A program made the position numbers and the translations under genes. A stretch of 64,000 nucleotides of DNA from Thermobifida halotolerans (lineage in GTDB: Bacteria; Actinomycetota; Actinomycetes; Streptosporangiales; Streptosporangiaceae): NCBI RefSeq assembly GCF_003574835.2, contig NZ_CP063196.1:1488001-1552000 (forward strand), written 5' to 3'. The notes beneath the pieces are model-generated. The model saw only the letters and a list, made by a program, of their open reading frames with translations, was not told the origin of the DNA and did no database searches. Below are positions 32,760 to 41,028 of this stretch, piece by piece. Position 1 is the first letter of the stretch; each line of letters begins with the position of its first letter.

Positions 32760-32951
32760 ATGCGCGTCCGAGTCGACGGGAAGCAGTGCCAGGGGCACGG
32801 CGTGTGCTACATGACCTCGCCCGACGTGTTCGCACCGGACGAGGAGGACGGCCACGCCCACGTGCTCGTCGACGAGGTCGGCTCCGACCTCGAACAGGCG
32901 GCCAAGGAGGGCGCGGAGGCCTGCCCCGAGCGGGCCATCACCGTCGAGTGA
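32760..32951 (+). CDS. Single-cluster ferredoxin, CxxHxxC...CP type
   Basis: A 63-residue ferredoxin. The cluster ligands are CQGHGVC near residues 10-16 and the distal CP in EACPERAITVE. The second ligand position of a classical CxxCxxC motif is His, the pattern of mycobacterial P450-partner ferredoxins that hold a 3Fe-4S or labile 4Fe-4S cluster. ATG 32760 is preceded by AAGGAGGG. It is divergent from the P450/reductase operon and is its likely electron donor. Confidence 0.93.
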   Translation: MRVRVDGKQCQGHGVCYMTSPDVFAPDEEDGHAHVLVDEVGSDLEQAAKEGAEACPERAITVE

Positions 32952-32964
32952 GACGGCGCGGCGC

Positions 32965-33000
32965 GGGGCCGCCGCCGCTCTTCGGAGCGGCGGCGGCCCC
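32965..33000 (+). terminator. 16-bp stem with TTCG loop
   Basis: GGGGCCGCCGCCGCTC and GAGCGGCGGCGGCCCC flank a TTCG tetraloop, 13 bases after the ferredoxin stop. Confidence 0.85.
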
Positions 33001-33095
33001 GACGTGTGCCCGGACCGCGTCGCCCCAGCGGCCGGGGAGGCGGGAGACCTATACTCCGGCACACGGAAGCGCCCGCGATGCCGAGGGGAAAGTGG

Positions 33096-34064
33096 ATGTT
33101 CGCTGTCTACGCCGAGAGTTTCTCGCCCGATGACCCGCTGTCCGCCCTGCGCCTGGGGGAGCGTCCCGACCCCGAGCCCGGAGCGGACTGGGCGGTCGTC
33201 ACGGTCAGGGCCGCGGCGCTCAACCACCACGACGTCTGGTCGCTGCGCGGTGTCGGTCTGCGCGAGGAGCAGTTGCCGATGATCCTCGGCTGCGACGCCG
33301 CCGGGTACGACGAGGACGGCAACGAGGTGGTCGTCCACGCCGTCATCAGCAGCCCCGACTGGGTCGGCGACGAGACCCTGGACCCGCGCCGCTCGCTGCT
33401 CAGCGAACGCCACCAGGGGACGCTGGCCGAGCGGGTGGCCGTGCCGCGGCGCAACCTCGTCCCCAAGCCGAGGTCGCTGTCGTTCGAGGAGGCGGCCTGC
33501 CTGCCCACCGCGTGGCTGACCGCCTACCGGATGCTGTTCACCCAGGCCGGGCTCAAGCCGGGCGACAGCGTGCTGGTGCAGGGCGCGGGCGGCGGCGTGG
33601 CCACCGCCCTGATCGCCCTGGGCCGCGCGGCGGGGCTGCGGGTCTTCGCCACCAGCCGCGACGGGGCCAAGCGCGAGCGCGCTGTCGGCCTCGGCGCGCA
33701 CGAGACGTTCGAGCCCGGCGAGCGGCTGCCGACGCGGGTGGACGCCGTCATGGAGACCGTCGGCAGGGCCACCTGGTCGCACTCGGTCCGGTCGCTGCGT
33801 CCCGGAGGGACGGTGGTCATCGCGGGCACGACCTCGGGCGCCGAGCCCGACAGCGCCGAGCTGCCCCGGATCTTCTTCCAGCAGATGCGCGTACAGGGCT
33901 CCACCATGGGCACCCGGCGCGAACTGGACCAACTGGTGAACTTCCTCGACGTCACCGGGGTGCGCCCGGTCATCGACCGGACGATGCCGCTGGAGCGGGC
34001 GCGCGACGGCTTCGCGGCCATGGTCGAGGGCGAGCTGTTCGGCAAGATCGTCTTCACCCGGTGA
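33096..34064 (+). CDS. Quinone-oxidoreductase-like zinc-binding dehydrogenase
   Basis: A 322-residue MDR-superfamily enzyme without zinc-ligand cysteines, like NADPH:quinone or enoyl reductases. It contains LNHHDVWSLRGVG, LGCDAAGYDEDGNEV, TAWLTAYRMLF and the cofactor motif VLVQGAGGGVATALIAL. The start is ATG 33096, since GAGGGGAAA lies at the right distance; ATG 33078 in the same frame is less good. It probably reduces an alpha,beta-unsaturated ketone or acyl intermediate. It is a single gene between two strong hairpins. Confidence 0.88.
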   Translation: MFAVYAESFSPDDPLSALRLGERPDPEPGADWAVVTVRAAALNHHDVWSLRGVGLREEQLPMILGCDAAGYDEDGNEVVVHAVISSPDWVGDETLDPRRSLLSERHQGTLAERVAVPRRNLVPKPRSLSFEEAACLPTAWLTAYRMLFTQAGLKPGDSVLVQGAGGGVATALIALGRAAGLRVFATSRDGAKRERAVGLGAHETFEPGERLPTRVDAVMETVGRATWSHSVRSLRPGGTVVIAGTTSGAEPDSAELPRIFFQQMRVQGSTMGTRRELDQLVNFLDVTGVRPVIDRTMPLERARDGFAAMVEGELFGKIVFTR

Positions 34065-34102
34065 GCCGCTCCCGACCCCTCCCGGTCGGGACCGGCCGCC
34101 AT

Positions 34103-34146
34103 GACGGGTGCGCCGCCGCTTCGCGGAGAGCGGCGGCGCACCCGTC
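34103..34146 (+). terminator. 18-bp stem-loop terminator
   Basis: GACGGGTGCGCCGCCGCT (34103-34120) pairs perfectly with 34129-34146, 39 bases after the oxidoreductase stop. Confidence 0.85.
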
Positions 34147-34255
34147 CGTCTTCTCCCCGCCCTCCGTCCCGGCTTGCCCGGCCCCGGGACGGGTATATGC
34201 GGAACGGTTTTTGTATTTGTGTGATAACCCTTGGTAATTTTAGAGGGTGAATTAA

Positions 34256-34276
34256 TTTAACTATGCATATCATTAA
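34256..34276. promoter_or_regulatory. AT-rich promoter of FadR-type gene (TTTAACTATGC + TATCATTAA)
   Basis: A roughly 70-base AT-rich zone upstream of the regulator at 34334. TTTAACTATGC (34256-34266) recurs exactly at 61402-61412. TATCATTAA (34268-34276) recurs at 27565. The shared block at two distant promoters supports common control. Confidence 0.6.
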
Positions 34277-34333
34277 GGTACCCCGGGGTGTCCGTGCCAC
34301 TGGGGAGCCGACCGACTTGTGGAGGTGCTTGCC

Positions 34334-35068
34334 ATGGCACAACCGCCCCTGAGGCCGCAGAAGACGGCGATGCTGGTCGCCCAGCAGATCGTCGCCGACA
34401 TCAACCGACGAGGAAACACGGTGGGCGACCGCCTTCCCCCCGAGCGGGTCATGCTCGACGAGTACTCCGTGGGCCGGGGGACCCTGCGCGAGTCACTGCG
34501 CTTCCTCGAACTGCAGGGAGTCATCTCACTGCGCCCCGGACCCGGCGGAGGGCCCATCGTCCAGCAGCCCGACGCCACCAGTCTGACCACCACGCTGACG
34601 CTGCTGATGCAGTTCGAGAAGGCGCCCTTCCGCACCATCACCGAGGCGCGCACCGCGCTGGAGCCCATGATGGCCCGGCTGGCCTCGGAGCGGATGAGCG
34701 ACGACCGGCTCAAGGAGCTCAAGGAGAGCGTGGACACCATGCGCGAGAACCTGGAGGACCAGGAGGTCTTCCTGGAGGAGAACAAGCGCTTCCACGACCT
34801 CATCGCCCACGGCTCCGGCAACGTGATGTTCGGCTACCTCGTGGACTCCCTGCTCGACATCCTCGACGGTTCGGCCATCGGCATCGACTACCCCCAGTTC
34901 CGGCGCGCCGCGGTCCACAAGGCGCACCTGAGCATCTACGAGGCGATCGCCTCCCGCGACCCCGAGGCCTCCGCCGAGGCGATGTCCAGGCACATCCACG
35001 AGTACGTCCGCTATGCGGAGAAGAAGTTCCCCGACGTCCTCGAAACGCCCATCGTGTGGAGCTCCTGA
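34334..35068 (+). CDS. FadR/GntR-family regulator 1
   Basis: A 244-residue FCD-type GntR regulator. The N-terminal winged helix (GDRLPPERVMLDEYSVGRGT; LRESLRFLELQGVISLRPGP) is followed by an all-helical FCD domain (FHDLIAHGSGNVMFGYLVDS; AMSRHIHEYVRYAEKKF) whose histidines could bind a metal and an acid effector. Such proteins sense organic acids or acyl-CoAs. ATG 34334 has a GGAGG ribosome site. With its paralogue at 47311 it is the best candidate controller of the AT-rich promoters in this island. Confidence 0.92.
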   Translation: MAQPPLRPQKTAMLVAQQIVADINRRGNTVGDRLPPERVMLDEYSVGRGTLRESLRFLELQGVISLRPGPGGGPIVQQPDATSLTTTLTLLMQFEKAPFRTITEARTALEPMMARLASERMSDDRLKELKESVDTMRENLEDQEVFLEENKRFHDLIAHGSGNVMFGYLVDSLLDILDGSAIGIDYPQFRRAAVHKAHLSIYEAIASRDPEASAEAMSRHIHEYVRYAEKKFPDVLETPIVWSS

Positions 35069-35168
35069 CCCCGGCGGGACGCGGCGACGGCGGCGACGCC
35101 ACCCCTCCGGTGCCCCGGGCGCGCCGCATCAGTGGATCCGCGCTGCTCACGTGACTCTCATATAGACC

Positions 35169-35184
35169 CATGATTCCAATCATG
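35169..35184. promoter_or_regulatory. CATGATT-cc-AATCATG palindrome before thiolase 2
   Basis: Perfect 7-bp arms with a 2-base spacer, 14 bases upstream of the thiolase ATG at 35198, inside an AT-rich stretch. It carries the ATGATT half-site of the recurrent core. Confidence 0.65.
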
Positions 35185-35197
35185 ATAAGAAATATGT

Positions 35198-36391
35198 ATG
35201 TCACAAGCGCGATCCAACGATGTGGTCATCGTCGACGCGGTGCGCACCGCCGCCGGCCGTGGACGTCAGGGCGGGGCGCTCGCCGACCTCCACCCGGTGG
35301 ACCTGCTCGCCCAGACCCTCAGGCAACTGATCTCGCGCCACGACCTCGACCCGGGGACCGTGGACGACGTCATCATCGGATGCGTGTCGCAGGTGGGCGA
35401 GCAGTCGGCGACCCCCGGCCGCATGGCCTGGCTCGGCGCCGGGTTCCCCGCCCACGTCCCCGCCACGACCATCGACCGCAAGTGCGGCTCCAGCCAGCAG
35501 GCGGTCCACTTCGCCGCACAGGGCATCGCGGCCGGTTCCTACGACATCGTGGTCGCCGGCGGTGTGGAGTCGATGAGCCGCGTCGTCATGGGCTCGGCGC
35601 GCATGGGCGCCGACCCCTACGGCGCCCTGGTCGCCGAGCGCTACGCCCCCGGACTGGTCTCCCAGGGGGTGGCGGCCGAACTGGTCGCGGCGCGCTGGAA
35701 GCTGGACCGCACCACCCTGGACGAGTACTCGGTCCGCTCCCACCGGCTCGCCGCCCAGGCCCAGCAGGCCGGTCTGTTCGATCGGGAGATCGTCGGCGTC
35801 CGGACCCCCTCGGGTACCTTCGACCGTGACGAGACCATCCGCCCGCAGAGCACCGTCGACAAGCTCGCCGCGCTCAGGACCGTCTTCGCCACCCCCGAGC
35901 TGTCCGAGCGCTTCCCCGAGATCGACTGGAGCATCACCGCGGGCAACTCCTCGCAGATCACCGACGGGGCCAGCGCGCTGCTGCTGATGAGCCGCGCCAG
36001 ATGCGAGGAACTCGGCTACACCCCGCGCGCCCGCGTCCACTCGATGGCGGTCTGCGGCGACGACCCCCTGCTCATGCTGACCGCGCCCATCCCGGCGACG
36101 CGCAGGGTCCTGGAGCGCTCCGGTCTGTCGCTGTCCGACATCGACCACATCGAGATCAACGAGGCGTTCGCCCCCGTTCCCCTGGCCTGGCTCGCCGAGT
36201 TCGACGCCGACATCGCCAGGGTCAACCCCCGCGGCGGCGCGATCGCGCTCGGCCACCCGCTCGGCGCCTCGGGCACGCGGCTCATGACCACGATGCTGCA
36301 CGCGCTGGAGGACAACGACCAGCAGTTCGGCCTGCAGTTGATGTGCGAGGCCGGCGGCATGGCCAACGCCACCCTCATCGAACGCATCTGA
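35198..36391 (+). CDS. Thiolase (acetyl-CoA C-acyltransferase) 2
   Basis: A 397-residue thiolase with Cys96 in DRKCGSSQQA, the histidine in GGAIALGHPLGASGTR and the second cysteine in LMCEAGGMANA. It is very similar in layout to the thiolase at 23017. It performs the final thiolytic step of a beta-oxidation round. It is the first gene of a likely operon with the 3-hydroxyacyl-CoA dehydrogenase-like SDR (41 bases) and enoyl-CoA hydratase (50 bases). Confidence 0.93.
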   Translation: MSQARSNDVVIVDAVRTAAGRGRQGGALADLHPVDLLAQTLRQLISRHDLDPGTVDDVIIGCVSQVGEQSATPGRMAWLGAGFPAHVPATTIDRKCGSSQQAVHFAAQGIAAGSYDIVVAGGVESMSRVVMGSARMGADPYGALVAERYAPGLVSQGVAAELVAARWKLDRTTLDEYSVRSHRLAAQAQQAGLFDREIVGVRTPSGTFDRDETIRPQSTVDKLAALRTVFATPELSERFPEIDWSITAGNSSQITDGASALLLMSRARCEELGYTPRARVHSMAVCGDDPLLMLTAPIPATRRVLERSGLSLSDIDHIEINEAFAPVPLAWLAEFDADIARVNPRGGAIALGHPLGASGTRLMTTMLHALEDNDQQFGLQLMCEAGGMANATLIERI

Positions 36392-36432
36392 CCAGCGACA
36401 TCCCAGCGACATCGACTTTCGGAGGAGACAGC

Positions 36433-37191
36433 GTGGACGTCAACGGAGCTTCCGTCGTGGTGACCGGAGGGGCCTCCGGCCTGGGCGCCGCGACCGCGGC
36501 GCGGCTGGCGAAGCAGGGGGCCCACGTGGTCATCGTCGACCTGCCCCGGTCCAGGGGCGGGGAGGTGGCCGAGGAGATCGGCGGGCGGTTCGCCCCGGCG
36601 GACGTGACCGACCCCGACGCGGTCGACGCCGCGCTCGACCTCGCCGAGACCAGGGCCCCGCTGCGCGCGCTCGTGCACTGCGCCGGACGCGGCGCCACCG
36701 TGCGCGTGGTCGAGAAGGACGGCAGCCCCGGCTCCCTGGAGACCTACGAGCAGATCGTCCGGACCAACCTGTTCGGCACGTTCAACGTGCTGCGCCTGGC
36801 CGCCGCCCGGATGGCCCGCAACGAGGTCGTCGACGAGGAGCGGGGCGTGTGCGTCCTCACCGCCTCGGTGGCCGCCTACGAGGGCCAGATCGGCCAGATC
36901 CCCTACGCCTCGGCCAAGGCGGGCGTGGCGGGCATGACCATCGTCGCCGCCCGCGACCTGGCCACCAAGAAGATCCGGGTCGCCACGATCGCCCCGGGCG
37001 TGTTCGACACCCCCATCCTCAGCCGCTTCCCCCAGGAGGTCCGCGACGCCCTCGGCAGGTCGGTGCCGCACCCCAACCGCCTGGGCCATGTCGACGAGTA
37101 CGCCATGCTCGCCCACCACATCGTCGAGAACAAGATGATCAACGGCGAGGTCATCCGCCTTGACGGGGCCATGCGCATGAGCGCGCGCTGA
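36433..37191 (+). CDS. SDR, 3-hydroxyacyl-CoA dehydrogenase (HSD10-like)
   Basis: A 252-residue SDR with TGGASGLGAATAARL at residues 10-24, a catalytic Ser in LTASVAAYEG and YASAKAG (YxxxK). The pattern VFDTPILSRFPQEVRDALGR is typical of type-2 3-hydroxyacyl-CoA dehydrogenases (HSD17B10-like). It should oxidise the 3-hydroxyacyl-CoA made by the adjacent hydratase. GTG 36433 has GGAGGAG upstream. Confidence 0.9.
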   Translation: MDVNGASVVVTGGASGLGAATAARLAKQGAHVVIVDLPRSRGGEVAEEIGGRFAPADVTDPDAVDAALDLAETRAPLRALVHCAGRGATVRVVEKDGSPGSLETYEQIVRTNLFGTFNVLRLAAARMARNEVVDEERGVCVLTASVAAYEGQIGQIPYASAKAGVAGMTIVAARDLATKKIRVATIAPGVFDTPILSRFPQEVRDALGRSVPHPNRLGHVDEYAMLAHHIVENKMINGEVIRLDGAMRMSAR

Positions 37192-37241
37192 GGCGGGCGC
37201 ACACCGAGCCGACCAGCGGGGCACAGGAAGAGGAATCCACA

Positions 37242-38027
37242 ATGAGCAGCACTGTCAACGGCGACGCACCCGACCTCCTCGTCGAGGAGCGCGGGCGGGT
37301 GCTCGTGCTCACCATGAACCGGCCCGGGGCCCGCAACGCCATGTCGCAGGCCATGGCCCACCAGATCGCCGAGGCCCTGGAGACCCTCGACAGCCGGCCC
37401 GACCTCAGCGTCGGCGTCATCACCGGGGCGGGCGGCACCTTCTGCGCGGGGATGGACCTCAAGGGGTTCGCCCGCGGGGAGCGCCCGGTCGTGCCGGGCC
37501 GGGGGTTCGCCGGTCTGGTGCAGCAGCCGCCGAGGAAGCCGCTCATCGCGGCGGTGGAGGGCTACGCGCTCGCCGGGGGCTTCGAGATCGTGCTCTCGTG
37601 CGACCTGGTCGTGGCCTCCCGCGAGGCGAGGTTCGGGCTTCCCGAGGTCAAGCGCGGACTCACCGCCGCCGCGGGCGGCCTGCTCCGGCTGCAGCACCGC
37701 ATCCCCTACCACCTGGCGATGGAGCTCGTCCTCACCGGACGGATGTGGCCGGCGGCCGAGGCCGCCGACGTGCACCTGGTCAACCGGCTCACCGAGCCCG
37801 GCGAGGCGTTCGCCGCGGCGCTCGCCCTCGCCGGGGAGGTCGCCGCCAACGCGCCCCTGGCGCTGGCCGCCTCCAAGCAGGTGCTGGTCAACTCGGTGGA
37901 CTGGACACTGGACACCCAGTTCGCGCGCCAGGAGGAGTACGTCAACCCGGTGCGGGAGTCCGCCGACGCCAAGGAGGGCGCGCTCGCGTTCGTCGAGAAG
38001 CGCGAACCGCGCTGGAGCGGCCGGTAG
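37242..38027 (+). CDS. Enoyl-CoA hydratase/isomerase
   Basis: A 261-residue crotonase with oxyanion-hole segments GAGGTFCAGMDLKGF and EGYALAGGFEIVLSCDLVVA, and FGLPEVKRGLTAAAGGLLRL, where Glu in LPEVKRG is in place for catalysis. It hydrates trans-2-enoyl-CoA. It is the third gene of the thiolase-SDR-hydratase operon, closed by the hairpin at 38128. Confidence 0.92.
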   Translation: MSSTVNGDAPDLLVEERGRVLVLTMNRPGARNAMSQAMAHQIAEALETLDSRPDLSVGVITGAGGTFCAGMDLKGFARGERPVVPGRGFAGLVQQPPRKPLIAAVEGYALAGGFEIVLSCDLVVASREARFGLPEVKRGLTAAAGGLLRLQHRIPYHLAMELVLTGRMWPAAEAADVHLVNRLTEPGEAFAAALALAGEVAANAPLALAASKQVLVNSVDWTLDTQFARQEEYVNPVRESADAKEGALAFVEKREPRWSGR

Positions 38028-38127
38028 GCCGGTTCCCGGCAGGGGCGGCGCGGTCGCGGCCGGGGACGCGCGCCGCGCGCCTCGAACCGGCGGACGCCGC
38101 GCAGGAGGGGCCGCTGGACACGGAAGC

Positions 38128-38152
38128 GGGGGCGCTCCCACGGAGCGCCCCC
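38128..38152 (+). terminator. 11-bp hairpin after enoyl-CoA hydratase
   Basis: GGGGGCGCTCC and GGAGCGCCCCC flank a 3-base loop about 100 bases after the stop. Confidence 0.75.
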
Positions 38153-38191
38153 GACGTGTACCCCACCGCGAGGCGGGAATCGGCGCATAAT

Positions 38192-38219
38192 TGTTGATCA
38201 ACATAACCATGATTATGGT
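38192..38219. promoter_or_regulatory. Two adjacent palindromes in an AT-rich island
   Basis: TGTTGATCAACA (38192-38203) is a perfect 12-bp palindrome. ACCAT-gatt-ATGGT (38206-38219) carries a CATGATTA core. They lie 245 bases before the acyl-CoA dehydrogenase at 38464, too far for its own promoter, and ahead of a hairpin at 38365, so they may drive a short separate transcript. Confidence 0.55.
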
Positions 38220-38364
38220 AGGCTCGGTGTCGATCCGAGGGGTGTCGCGTCGGCTCCTCCGACCCGTCCGGAGGGCGGAATCCGGGGAGGTGGCGGCCGG
38301 TGCGCTCCGGTGGGGTCGCGCCGCGGGGGATGTCGTCTTGGGGTGGCGCGACGGCCTCGGGTTG

Positions 38365-38397
38365 TGCCCGCGGCGGCAAAAGGTTCCGCCGCGGGCA
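38365..38397 (+). terminator. 12-bp hairpin between two AT-rich promoter elements
   Basis: TGCCCGCGGCGG (38365-38376) pairs with CCGCCGCGGGCA (38386-38397). It separates the elements at 38192 and 38431 and could end a short noncoding RNA started near 38225. Confidence 0.55.
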
Positions 38398-38439
38398 TTG
38401 ACTCGGGGGACTGGGTACTCATATCTAGTATAATGATTA
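38398..38439 (+). promoter_or_regulatory. Promoter with overlapping TAATGATTA operator
   Basis: A sigma-70-like promoter, TTGACT (38398) - 18 bases - TATCTA (38422), is followed at once by TATAATGATTA (core 38431-38439). The core lies over the expected transcription start, 25 bases before the acyl-CoA dehydrogenase ATG. Binding there would repress. Confidence 0.55.
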
Positions 38440-38463
38440 ACCAAGACAGAAGGGGACTGCCCC

Positions 38464-39624
38464 ATGACGGCCAAACCCGTCGATGAATACACGGAGATCC
38501 GTGAACTGGCTGCGAAGGTCGCCCGCGAGGTGTACGGGCCGATCGCCGAGAAGCTCGACGTGGAACGGAGCCCGATCTCGCGCGAGGAGCGGCTCCGCCT
38601 GGGTGAACTGGGCTTCCTCGGCATCGCCCACCAGGAGCGCTACGGTGGGGCCGGGGCTCCCCTCGCCCAGGCGCTGGCCGTGATCGAGGAGTTCGCCAAG
38701 GTCTGCCGGCCCGCGGCCTTCCAGATCTTCGAGGCCAACACCGGACCGGCGCAGGTGATCAACCACCTGGGCACCGAGGAGCAGCGCGAGCGCTGGCTGC
38801 CGGACATCGTCTCCGGCGAGAGGACCATGGCCGTCGCCATCTCCGAGCCCGACGCCGGCTCCGCCGCCACCGACATGCGTACCTCGGCCCGGCCCTCCGG
38901 CGACGGCTACGTGATCAACGGCACCAAGCGCTGGATCTCCAACGGCGGAGAGGCCGACCAGTACCTCGTCTACGCCCGGCTCGGCGACGCCCCCGGGTCC
39001 AAGGCGATCGGCGCGCTCGTGGTCGACAAGGGCACCCCCGGACTCAGCTTCGGCCCTCCCGAACGGCTCATGGGCTTCCGCGGCATCCCCTCGGCCGACA
39101 TCATCTTCGACGACGTGTGGGTGCCCAGGGAGAACCTGGTCGTTCCCGAGGGCGGCTTCGGCAGGCTGTTCGGCGTCTTCTCCGTCGAACGCCTCGGCAA
39201 CACGACGATGAGCCTGGCCATCGGCCAGGAGGCCCTGGACCGGACCATCCAGTACGTCCAGGAGCGCGAGCAGTTCGGCAGGCCGCTCATCGAGTTCCAG
39301 AGCATCCAGGTCACCCTCGCCGACATGGTGCTGCAGGTCGACGCCGCGCGCCTGCTGCAGCAGCGCGCCGCTGCCAGCGCCGAGAACGGGCTGCCCGACC
39401 CGCTGCAGGTCTCCCTGGCCAAGTGCACCGCCAACGAGATGGCCAAGCGGGTCACCGACCTGGCCATGCAGTTGCACGGCGGCAACGGGTACACCGAGGA
39501 GTACGGCATCGAGCGACTGCACCGCGACGCCCACGGCTGGGCCATCGCGGGCGGCACGCCGACCATGCAGCGCATCCGCATCGTCTCCGAACTGCTGGGC
39601 CGCAAGTTCAACCAGCGCCGGTAG
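38464..39624 (+). CDS. Acyl-CoA dehydrogenase 1
   Basis: A 386-residue flavoprotein with FAD/substrate motifs TMAVAISEPDAGSAATDM and YVINGTKRWISNGGEA, plus EQFGRPLIEFQSIQ and QLHGGNGYTEEYGIERLHRD. The C-terminal position that holds the catalytic Glu in short/medium-chain enzymes (YEGT) reads AGGTPTM, so the base must lie elsewhere, as in isovaleryl- or long-chain-type enzymes, or the substrate is unusual. It forms a pair with the next dehydrogenase, 47 bases downstream. Confidence 0.92.
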   Translation: MTAKPVDEYTEIRELAAKVAREVYGPIAEKLDVERSPISREERLRLGELGFLGIAHQERYGGAGAPLAQALAVIEEFAKVCRPAAFQIFEANTGPAQVINHLGTEEQRERWLPDIVSGERTMAVAISEPDAGSAATDMRTSARPSGDGYVINGTKRWISNGGEADQYLVYARLGDAPGSKAIGALVVDKGTPGLSFGPPERLMGFRGIPSADIIFDDVWVPRENLVVPEGGFGRLFGVFSVERLGNTTMSLAIGQEALDRTIQYVQEREQFGRPLIEFQSIQVTLADMVLQVDAARLLQQRAAASAENGLPDPLQVSLAKCTANEMAKRVTDLAMQLHGGNGYTEEYGIERLHRDAHGWAIAGGTPTMQRIRIVSELLGRKFNQRR

Positions 39625-39671
39625 CCGAGCCGCCGTTTCAGGACACATCCTCGAGGAAGAAGAGGGCGATC

Positions 39672-40814
39672 GTGGAAGATGGGCAGTTGTTCGACCTGGG
39701 TCCGCGTCACCGCGAGATCCAGCGGATCGCGCGGTCGGTGGCCGAGAGCGTCGAGGAGTTCGCCGACGAGGCGGACGCCGCGGTCGAGGTGCACCGGGGC
39801 GTCGCACAGGCGCTGCGGGACAGCGGTCTGGCGCGCCAGGTGGTGCCCGCGGCCTACGGAGGTGAGAGCGACGTCCTCGACCCGCTCGCGATCGCCGTCG
39901 TCCGCGAGGCGCTGATGTACACCTCGGCGCACCTGGACTCCCTGTTCGGCATGCAGGGGGTGGGGAGCTACTCGCTCACCGTCGGCGGCTCCGACGAGCT
40001 GAGGCGCGAGTGGCTCCCTCGGGTGGCCCGGCTGGAGGCGATCGCCGGGCTCGCCCTGACCGAACCCGACATCGGTTCCGACCTGCGGGGCGTCACCACG
40101 ACCATCGAGGCCACCCCCAGGGGGGTGCGGGTCGACGGCCGCAAGTCGTTCATCACCAACGGCGGCGTCGCCGACTTCTACTGCGTCCTCGGCCGTGAGG
40201 GCGAGGGCTACTCCATGGTGCTGGTCCCCGCGGACGCGCCCGGCCTGACCGTCCGGCGCGGCGACGACCTCATCGCGCCGCACATCCTGGGGGAACTCCA
40301 CTTCGAGGGGGTCGAGGTGCCCGAGGGCAACCGCCTCGGCGTGCCGGGTCGGGCGTTCTCCCTCATGCTGCAGACGCTGGCGGTGTTCCGGGTGACCGTG
40401 GCGGGCTCGGCCGTCGGGCTCGCCCAGGCGGCCCTCGACGAGGCGCTGCGGCACGCCGGGACCCGTCAGCAGTTCGGCAGGCCGCTGCTCGACCTGGGTG
40501 CGGTGTCGCAGAGCCTGGCGTTGTCGTGGACCGAGGTGGAGACGGCCAGGGCCATCACCTACCGGGCGGCCGCCCTCGCCAAGAGCGACCCACTGGGGCA
40601 TCTGGACTACTCCTCGATCGCCAAGGTCAGCGCGACCGAGGCGGCGGGGCGCGTGGCCGACCGCTCGGTGCAGACCATGGGCCGCTTCGGACTGGTCCGC
40701 GGCTCCAAGATCGAGCGCCTCTACCGCAACGCGCGGCCGCTGCGCGTGTACGAGGGGGCCACCGAGGTGCTGCTCGACTCCCTGGCCAGGCGGCTCGCCA
40801 AGCGGAGCGGCTGA
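39672..40814 (+). CDS. Acyl-CoA dehydrogenase 2
   Basis: A 380-residue acyl-CoA dehydrogenase: AIAGLALTEPDIGSDLRGVT, VRVDGRKSFITNGGVADFYC, QQFGRPLLDLGAVSQSL and the intact catalytic segment LRVYEGATEVLLDSLA. It starts at GTG 39672 with AAGAGGG upstream. Co-transcribed with the preceding dehydrogenase, it may act as a heteromeric partner, as known for some steroid and cyclic-substrate FadE pairs, or on a different intermediate. Confidence 0.9.
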   Translation: MEDGQLFDLGPRHREIQRIARSVAESVEEFADEADAAVEVHRGVAQALRDSGLARQVVPAAYGGESDVLDPLAIAVVREALMYTSAHLDSLFGMQGVGSYSLTVGGSDELRREWLPRVARLEAIAGLALTEPDIGSDLRGVTTTIEATPRGVRVDGRKSFITNGGVADFYCVLGREGEGYSMVLVPADAPGLTVRRGDDLIAPHILGELHFEGVEVPEGNRLGVPGRAFSLMLQTLAVFRVTVAGSAVGLAQAALDEALRHAGTRQQFGRPLLDLGAVSQSLALSWTEVETARAITYRAAALAKSDPLGHLDYSSIAKVSATEAAGRVADRSVQTMGRFGLVRGSKIERLYRNARPLRVYEGATEVLLDSLARRLAKRSG

Positions 40815-40892
40815 ACCCTCCCCGCGACACCGCGTACAGGGACCGTGCTCCGCCGCGAACGCCTCTTGACCTACGTCACAATAATTTCTTAT

Positions 40893-40901
40893 GATGATTA
40901 G
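40893..40901. promoter_or_regulatory. AT-rich promoter island with TGATGATTA core
   Basis: An AT-rich zone 40880-40910 in the gap between acyl-CoA dehydrogenase 2 and the SDR at 41029. The core differs from TAATGATTA at one base. Confidence 0.55.
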
Positions 40902-41028
40902 AAGTAATAGGGGTGTGGGGTGGCCGGAAGTCGCGGCGGCGACGCCGCGGCGGAGTGCGGTACGCGCGGCCGGCGGGCACCCCACGTGACGATCAGGCTG
41001 GACAACCACTGTGAAGGGATGCGATAGC

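Noticed and set aside
38191-38433. 80-residue open frame between hydratase and acyl-CoA dehydrogenase
   Set aside because: It spans promoter palindromes and a hairpin, has no ribosome site and no protein-like pattern.
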